Part shown: positions 13,463 to 15,474 of the stretch, piece by piece | Numbering within the stretch: position 1 is the first letter of the stretch | Layout: the number at the start of each line of letters is the position of its first letter | NCBI GenBank assembly: GCA_900556245.1 | Contig: USOC01000004.1 | Coordinates: forward strand, 1-15,474 | DNA: 15,474 bases | Source: an uncultured Prevotellaceae bacterium | GTDB lineage: Bacteria; Bacteroidota; Bacteroidia; Bacteroidales; Muribaculaceae | Direction of reading: 5' to 3' | Position numbers and translations under genes: made by a program | Notes under the pieces: generated by a model | Seen by the model: only the letters and a program-made list of their open reading frames with translations | What the model was told of the DNA's origin: nothing | Databases searched by the model: none

Positions 13463-15325
13463 TTAATTATTTATTTTTATTTTTTTTTTTTTGTGCCCGG
13501 GAATCCGTGAAGCCTGCGCCACCGTTTCGGGATCAATTTTTTCCAATTTCTGACGCGCCTCGGTAGAAATGGTCTTCACTTCCGAATAATTAATCTTTCC
13601 CCTCAATTTCACATGCTCCAGACGAGCGATTTTGTCGGCAATCATCCGTTCCCTGTCGATATAGCCTTGATATTTAATCATAATTTCTGCCGCTTCGACA
13701 ATTTCCTCACGACGCGCTTCCTCTATCCCCGAAATATGCTCTTTCAAAGGCTCGATAGCTTCAGCAAGCTGCATAATGCCCAACTGCGGACGAAGAATCA
13801 AGTCGTGGAGCTTCACCGACTGGCGTAACGGAGCCAGCCCAAGGCTTTCAAGGAACGGATTAATCCGCACCGCCTTCACGGAAAACGCGCGTACGAAATC
13901 CACCAAAGCATCACGCTGACGGCGCTTCTCCCGCATCAAATCGTAGCGTTCTTGCGTAACCAATCCGATAGCATATCCACGCGGCGTCAGACGCATATCA
14001 GCGTCATCCTGACGCAGGAGAATGCGATATTCGGCACGGGAGGTAAACATCCTGTACGGTTCGTCGACGCCCTTTGTCACCAAATCATCAATCAGCACAC
14101 CAATATACGCTTCATCCCGTCCAAGCACAAAAGCTTCTCCTCCGACAGCACGCTGATGCGCATTGATACCGGCAATCAGCCCCTGCCCCGCCGCCTCCTC
14201 ATAGCCGGTGGTTCCGTTCACCTGTCCGGCAAAGAAAAGCCCCTCGACAAGCTTCGTCTCCAGTGTATGACGCAACTGTGTCGGACTGAAGAAATCGTAT
14301 TCTATGGCGTAGCCGGGACGATAAATCTGCGCTTCCTCCAACGCCGGAATCCGGCGCATCGCTTCCACCTGAACATCAAGCGGCAACGACGAGGAAAAGC
14401 CGTTCAGATAATACTCCTGCGTTGTCTCGCCTTCGGGTTCAAGGAAGAGCTGGTGCTTGTCTTTATCGGCAAAAGTGACGATTTTCGTCTCGATACTCGG
14501 ACAATATCGCGGTCCGATACTTTGAATCTGACCATTATAGAGGGGCGAATCCGGCAACCCTTCACGCAATACGCTATGCACTTCTTCGTTGGTATAAACA
14601 ATCCAGCATGGACGCTGGGCAAGTCTTCTGCGCACCCCCGGAAGATAGGAAAAATGATGGAAATCATCCTCTCCATCCTGACGAATACATTGGTCAAACT
14701 TAATTGTTCGGCCGTCGATTCTGACAGGCGTACCGGTTTTCATACGGTCGGTCTCAAAGCCCAAATCACGAAGTTGCTCAGTCAGCCCATAAGAAGCAGG
14801 TTCGGAAATGCGTCCGCCCTCTATTTTCACGCGGCCAATATGCATCAAACCATTAAGAAAAGTGCCTGCCGTAAGAACCACGGCTTTCGCCGAAAACGTG
14901 ACTCCCATCGACGTTTTCACGCCTTTCACCCGACCATCCTCAACGACCAGACCGACGACAGAATCCTGCCACATGTAAAGACGGTCGGTGTTCTCGATGC
15001 GGCTGCGCCAAGCCTCAATAAACTTCACACGGTCGCTCTGCGCACGCGGACTCCACATGGCGGGGCCCTTGGATCGATTCAGCATACGAAACTGGATAGC
15101 CGATTCGTCAGTGACGATGCCCATCTGACCGCCAAGTGCGTCTATCTCCCTGACAATCTGCCCTTTAGCAATACCGCCAACAGCCGGATTACAGCTCATT
15201 TGGGCTATCTTGTTCATATCCATTGTGATAAGCAATGTTTCCGAGCCCAAATTGGCGGCAGCGCACGCCGCCTCACATCCGGCGTGTCCGGCACCGATTA
15301 CTATAACGTCATATTCAAATTTCAT
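13463..15325 (-). CDS. mnmG: tRNA U34 carboxymethylaminomethyl-modifying enzyme MnmG with an aberrant C-terminus
   Basis: FAD-binding partner of MnmE that installs cmnm5 at wobble U34 of several tRNAs. 620 aa. Visible: dinucleotide fold GAGHAGCEAA (11-20), MSCNPAVGGIAKG (43-55), a conserved Cys275 in GPRYCPSIETK, and the C-terminal helical region (KYQGYIDRE) that contacts MnmE. The ATG at 15325 overlaps the ybeY stop (ATGA). Oddity: after QASRIPG (to residue 610) the usual GVSPxDIxxLLxxLGR ending is absent and replaced by HKKKKIKINN, encoded by an A13 run (13480-13492 as T on the plus strand) plus AT-rich sequence. This suggests a 3' truncation or a slippage/assembly artefact. The core enzyme is intact, so activity may be only modified. 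Confidence 0.95.
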   Translation of the reverse strand: MKFEYDVIVIGAGHAGCEAACAAANLGSETLLITMDMNKIAQMSCNPAVGGIAKGQIVREIDALGGQMGIVTDESAIQFRMLNRSKGPAMWSPRAQSDRVKFIEAWRSRIENTDRLYMWQDSVVGLVVEDGRVKGVKTSMGVTFSAKAVVLTAGTFLNGLMHIGRVKIEGGRISEPASYGLTEQLRDLGFETDRMKTGTPVRIDGRTIKFDQCIRQDGEDDFHHFSYLPGVRRRLAQRPCWIVYTNEEVHSVLREGLPDSPLYNGQIQSIGPRYCPSIETKIVTFADKDKHQLFLEPEGETTQEYYLNGFSSSLPLDVQVEAMRRIPALEEAQIYRPGYAIEYDFFSPTQLRHTLETKLVEGLFFAGQVNGTTGYEEAAGQGLIAGINAHQRAVGGEAFVLGRDEAYIGVLIDDLVTKGVDEPYRMFTSRAEYRILLRQDDADMRLTPRGYAIGLVTQERYDLMREKRRQRDALVDFVRAFSVKAVRINPFLESLGLAPLRQSVKLHDLILRPQLGIMQLAEAIEPLKEHISGIEEARREEIVEAAEIMIKYQGYIDRERMIADKIARLEHVKLRGKINYSEVKTISTEARQKLEKIDPETVAQASRIPGHKKKKIKINN

Positions 15326-15474
15326 TTTCTTTCAGCAAGTAGTTTTGACAGCAATTCAAGCGACTCATCTTCATACCGCTCCATAATCTCACGCTCCCCT
15401 ACCCCTTTGTCGTTAATTCCACAAAGATGAAGAATCCCGTGGATAACGACACGAAGCAACTCCCGCTCGTAGGG
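15322..15474 (-). CDS. ybeY: Endoribonuclease YbeY, C-terminal 50 residues (rest beyond window)
   Basis: YbeY is a metal-dependent single-strand endoribonuclease for 16S rRNA 3'-end maturation and ribosome quality control. The fragment contains the family motif as HGILHLCGIND; two metal-binding His are present and the third position, His in E. coli (HGxLHLxGYDH), is Asp here, a substitution I believe is common in Bacteroidota. The tail GEREIMERYEDESLELLSKL also fits. The TGA overlaps the mnmG ATG (ATGA), indicating translational coupling and the head of the ybeY-mnmG-apt run. Confidence 0.88.
   Translation of the reverse strand, partial: PYERELLRVVIHGILHLCGINDKGVGEREIMERYEDESLELLSKLLAERK

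Overview
The window looks like chromosomal DNA from a Bacteroidota bacterium, most likely order Bacteroidales. The evidence is the Bacteroidales-type KorAB, MnmG, UvrC and DeoC proteins, a BACON-domain lipoprotein, an RHS-core remnant, several matches to the Bacteroidota promoter form (TTTG / TAnnTTTG), and interspersed C-rich/G-rich palindromic intergenic repeats. I cannot name a genus from sequence alone.

Layout. Positions 1-2180 (+) hold korA (5' end cut by the window edge, with an in-frame TAA near that edge) and korB, the two subunits of a 2-oxoacid (2-oxoglutarate type):ferredoxin oxidoreductase, followed by a strong terminator. Positions 2181-3926 (+) hold a dispersed repeat, a promoter, a 42-aa membrane microprotein and a secreted protein of unknown function. 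Positions 4020-5450 (-) are visibly AT-richer than their neighbours. They carry a 363-aa polytopic membrane protein whose start codon overlaps (ATGA) the end of a small fragmentary reading frame, which follows a short RHS-repeat core fragment. I read this as the relic of a polymorphic-toxin (RHS) cassette.

Positions 5720-7419 (-) are a compact operon, dtd - MazG-like pyrophosphohydrolase - deoC, with a promoter just upstream of dtd. Positions 7420-11063 are accessory: repeat-rich non-coding DNA, a small HTH regulator (+), and a convergent BACON lipoprotein gene (-) whose 5' end is broken by a 7-bp tandem duplication and a probable 1-bp loss. Positions 11064-15474 (-) are a housekeeping block, ybeY (partial) - mnmG - apt - uvrC. 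From memory of Bacteroides genomes, mnmG-apt-uvrC-dtd-pyrophosphohydrolase-deoC often lie together, so the 7.4-11.1 kb segment looks like an insertion between uvrC and dtd.

The most striking point is that several otherwise well-conserved genes carry lesions. UvrC lacks in frame about 45 residues, including the segment with the first catalytic Asp of its 5' endonuclease domain. MnmG has its last residues replaced by a lysine/asparagine tail encoded by an A13 tract. korA has a stop codon, and the BACON gene is frameshifted. Some may be assembly errors, others real decay or phase variation; reads or close relatives would decide. I found no tRNA, rRNA, CRISPR array or intact transposase.
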